A stretch of 23,905 bases of DNA, taken from the NCBI GenBank assembly GCA_002327885.1, contig DCUS01000228.1, positions 1 through 23,905 of the forward strand. Reading direction: 5' to 3'. Positions 21,966 to 23,905 of the stretch are shown here, piece after piece. Each line of letters begins with the position of its first letter. Positions within the stretch are counted from its first letter, which is position 1. Source of the DNA: Syntrophaceae bacterium UBA2208 (GTDB taxonomy: Bacteria > Desulfobacterota > BSN033 > UBA1163). Under the pieces are notes generated by a model that was given only the letters and a program-made list of their open reading frames with translations, was not told where the DNA came from and searched no databases. The position numbers and the translations under genes were made by a program.

Positions 21966-23345
21966 ATGGATAAGAAACCGATCAAAATCATGGACACGAT
22001 CTTCAGGGATGCCAGTCAGAGTAAGATTGCCACACGGATGCGCCTGGAAGATATTCTCCCCATTGCCGAAAAGTTAGACAAGGTAGGTTATCATTCAATC
22101 GAGATGTGGGGAGGGGCAACCTTCGATTCTTGTATCCGTTACTTAAACGAAGATCCCTGGGAGAGGATCCGGGTGATTAAAAAAAGAATGCCCAATACAA
22201 TGATGCAGATGGTGATCCGGGGGCAGAGTCTGGTGGGATATCGCCATTATCCTGATGATGTGGTGATTCGTTTTGTCGAAAAAGCGGCAGAGAATGGGAT
22301 CGATATCTTCCGGGCCTTCGATGCCCTGGACGATGTCCGGAATTTAAAAACAGTCATTGAAACAGTAAAAAAAGTGGGGAAAACTGCCGAAGGAACCATC
22401 TGCTACACCATCAGTCCGGTCCACACCATCGATCTCATTCTTGACAAAGCCCTACAGCTTGAAGATCTTAACATTGATACTTTCTGTCTGAAGGATATGG
22501 CAGGGCTTCTTGCTCCCTACACTGCTTTTGACATCATCAGGCGATTAAAAGAATCTCTGAAGATTCCCATCCATCTCCACACCCATGATACCTGCGGAAT
22601 GGGGGCGATGACCTGTCTGAAGGCAATCGAGGCAGGAGTCGATATCATTGATACGGTCCTCTCTCCTTTTTCGGAGGGGACCGGTCAACCTCCAACTGAA
22701 AGCCTTGTATTGACGTTGAAGGAGACCTCTTTTGACACAGGGTTGGATTTGAACCTTTTAGCAGAGGTCGCGGACGATGTCCGGGACATGAGGAGGAAGT
22801 ACAAAGAATTCGATACTGACCTGGGAGGAGTTGATTCGAAGATCATGGTAACTCAGATACCAGGTGGCGTCATGTCGAATATGATCGCCCAACTTCGGCA
22901 GATCGGAGCGGTTCACCGATTGAATGAGATCCTTGAAGAAATTCCAAGGGTGAGAAAAGACCTGGGCTATATCTCCCTCGTCACCCCAACCTCTCAACTC
23001 ATTGTGGTTCAGGCCACTCTTAACATCGTCACAGGTGAAAGGTATAAAATCATCACGAAGGAGACCCAAGAGCTTTTAAGGGGTGGATATGGGGAGACAC
23101 CCGGCCCGGTCAATCGGGATCTCCAAAAAAAAGCATTAAAAGGCAAACAACCTATTCAATGCAGACCTGCTGACCTGATTCCAAACCAAATGGGCCGATT
23201 TCGCGGGGAGCTCAAAGGAATCACAGACTCCGAGGAGGACGTATTGACCTACGCCCTCTTCCCCAATATTGCTTTAGATTTTTTTAAGAGAAGAAGGGAT
23301 TTTCATCCAACCCTGACAAATCCAAAAGAGCTTCCGGCAAGCTGA
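21966..23345 (+). CDS. Carboxyltransferase subunit, pyruvate carboxylase B / transcarboxylase 5S type, without biotin domain
   Basis: TIM-barrel carboxyltransferase (HMGL-like plus PYC_OADA domains) that moves CO2 between carboxybiotin and pyruvate/oxaloacetate or a related pair. Conserved parts: MDTIFRDASQS (9-19; D10 metal ligand), RAFDALDDVRN (116-126), lysine K176 in CLKDMAG (expected carbamylated metal ligand), HLHTHDT (203-209; H205, H207) and EGTGQPPTES (237-246). 459 residues. It ends without the AMKM biotinyl domain that many PycB and oxaloacetate decarboxylase alpha chains carry, so the biotin carrier must be separate and is not in this window. AGAGGA ribosome site before the ATG. 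It could belong to pyruvate carboxylase, oxaloacetate/malonate decarboxylase or methylmalonyl-CoA transcarboxylase. Confidence 0.92.
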   Translation: MDKKPIKIMDTIFRDASQSKIATRMRLEDILPIAEKLDKVGYHSIEMWGGATFDSCIRYLNEDPWERIRVIKKRMPNTMMQMVIRGQSLVGYRHYPDDVVIRFVEKAAENGIDIFRAFDALDDVRNLKTVIETVKKVGKTAEGTICYTISPVHTIDLILDKALQLEDLNIDTFCLKDMAGLLAPYTAFDIIRRLKESLKIPIHLHTHDTCGMGAMTCLKAIEAGVDIIDTVLSPFSEGTGQPPTESLVLTLKETSFDTGLDLNLLAEVADDVRDMRRKYKEFDTDLGGVDSKIMVTQIPGGVMSNMIAQLRQIGAVHRLNEILEEIPRVRKDLGYISLVTPTSQLIVVQATLNIVTGERYKIITKETQELLRGGYGETPGPVNRDLQKKALKGKQPIQCRPADLIPNQMGRFRGELKGITDSEEDVLTYALFPNIALDFFKRRRDFHPTLTNPKELPAS

Positions 23346-23352
23346 ATCATCC

Positions 23353-23381
23353 TTGACACGCTCCTCTGATATCAATACGAT
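23353..23381 (+). promoter_or_regulatory. Candidate sigma-70 promoter for the P-loop gene
   Basis: Perfect TTGACA (23353-23358), 17-base spacer, then TACGAT (23376-23381; 4 of 6). A transcript would start near 23388, only about 6 bases before the ATG at 23394, giving a nearly leaderless mRNA; no clear ribosome site is visible, which agrees. Confidence 0.45.
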
Positions 23382-23393
23382 ATTCAAGAACCG

Positions 23394-23905
23394 ATGGATA
23401 CTTTAAATATTCAAGGCCCCCAGGAATGGTACGAGCTAATAGAAACTTTATATAAAGAAAAAGGCCTTGCCATCCTTCTTGGTGCCACCGATACCGGAAA
23501 AAGCACCCTTGCTAAATTTTTACTCTTCAATCTTTGCAAGCGAGGGTTAAGGGTGGCTCTGGTTGACGCAGATATCGGACAATCCTTTCTTGGACCGCCC
23601 GCAACCATTGGCTATTCCGTATTCAAATCGGATCCGGATTGGGAGATTTTATTGTCACCGCCGGAAATTTTCTTTGTTGGCTCTATTACACCAGAAGGGT
23701 GTTTTCCGATCCATCTAAAAGGGACAAAAAGGATGGCGGATAAAGCCCACTCATCCGGAGCTGATGTCATCGTCGTAGACACCACCGGGTTTATTCTGGG
23801 CGAAGCAGGGAAAGAATTAAAAAGAAGAAAAATCGATCTCCTTTCCCCGCGTTTTATTATTGCTTTACAAAAATCTGAAGAGATAGAGCCCCTATTAGAA
23901 CTCTA
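23394..23905 (+). CDS. Clp1/Nol9-like P-loop protein (putative polynucleotide kinase or GTPase), 3' truncated by window
   Basis: Runs from ATG 23394 off the window end with no stop (170 codons seen). Walker A GATDTGKST (30-38), then a DADIGQS motif (58-64) characteristic of the Clp1/Nol9/Grc3 P-loop group, which phosphorylates 5'-hydroxyl RNA or DNA ends; Walker-B-like VIVVDTTG (125-132). These motifs and their spacing suit an N-terminal P-loop half; the C-terminal part is not visible. An in-frame stop at 23367-23369 rules out a longer N-terminus with ATG. Alternatives are a MobB/SIMIBI-class GTPase or ATPase, but DxDxGQ points to Clp1-like. Such proteins are mainly archaeal and eukaryotic, with scattered bacterial members. 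Unrelated in function to the genes before it as far as can be seen. Confidence 0.8.
   Translation, partial: MDTLNIQGPQEWYELIETLYKEKGLAILLGATDTGKSTLAKFLLFNLCKRGLRVALVDADIGQSFLGPPATIGYSVFKSDPDWEILLSPPEIFFVGSITPEGCFPIHLKGTKRMADKAHSSGADVIVVDTTGFILGEAGKELKRRKIDLLSPRFIIALQKSEEIEPLLEL

Noticed and set aside
1..23905. CRISPR arrays, tRNA or rRNA genes, riboswitches
   Set aside because: No regularly spaced direct repeats, cloverleaf-like sequences or conserved rRNA segments were noticed; no recognisable riboswitch core before any gene.

Overview
The window looks like part of a chromosome from an anaerobic bacterium, probably a Desulfobacterota (Deltaproteobacteria) relative, but no phylogenetic marker gene is present, so this is inference. 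The hints are a sigma-54 enhancer-binding activator, a tungsten-type aldehyde ferredoxin oxidoreductase (AOR), a TAXI-type TRAP transporter, an ABC transporter for branched-chain-type amino acids, two class III aminotransferases, and dispersed short repeats of a kind common in such genomes. The left half (to about 12.6 kb) is visibly AT-rich with long intergenic gaps. The right half (from about 13.1 kb) is visibly richer in GC and more tightly packed.

Left half. A PAS/AAA+/HTH sigma-54 activator (6-1397) precedes a candidate sigma-54 promoter (1619-1634) and a GabT-like aminotransferase (1707-3011). Then come an amidohydrolase-2 enzyme (3174-4058), a Rid-family protein lacking the usual arginine (4141-4539), and an ABC amino-acid transporter: receptor 4746-5969 and livHMGF 7112-10435. 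The receptor is separated from livH by a hairpin-rich terminator zone and a 5'-truncated IS5-family insertion sequence whose apparent right end lies a few bases before livH. A Nim/pyridoxamine-oxidase-like flavin protein (10613-11068), a TIGR04076 protein (11458-11730) and a RutC-like Rid protein (12041-12421) follow. They sit in a sparse zone that also holds what look like decayed redox genes (a DUF1858-like and a ferredoxin-like remnant), two doubtful small ORFs and a MITE-like repeat.

Right half. It holds an AOR (13085-14839), a convergent HepT/MntA toxin-antitoxin pair (minus strand), an RpiR/SIS regulator with a candidate operator, and a complete TAXI TRAP system (receptor, DUF1850 protein, fused permease). 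A second class III aminotransferase is translationally coupled to the permease. A biotin-independent-looking carboxyltransferase (5S/PycB type) comes next, and a Clp1/Nol9-like P-loop protein runs off the end.

How they may work together (inference): the window carries two modules, each pairing a high-affinity solute importer with a class III aminotransferase. Transamination of an amine or omega-amino acid would give an aldehyde or semialdehyde, which the AOR could oxidise to an acid, while the Rid proteins would remove reactive enamine/imine intermediates. The carboxyltransferase may feed central C3/C4 metabolism. Both aminotransferases carry the same four-cysteine insert at identical residue numbers, the most unusual protein-level feature seen.
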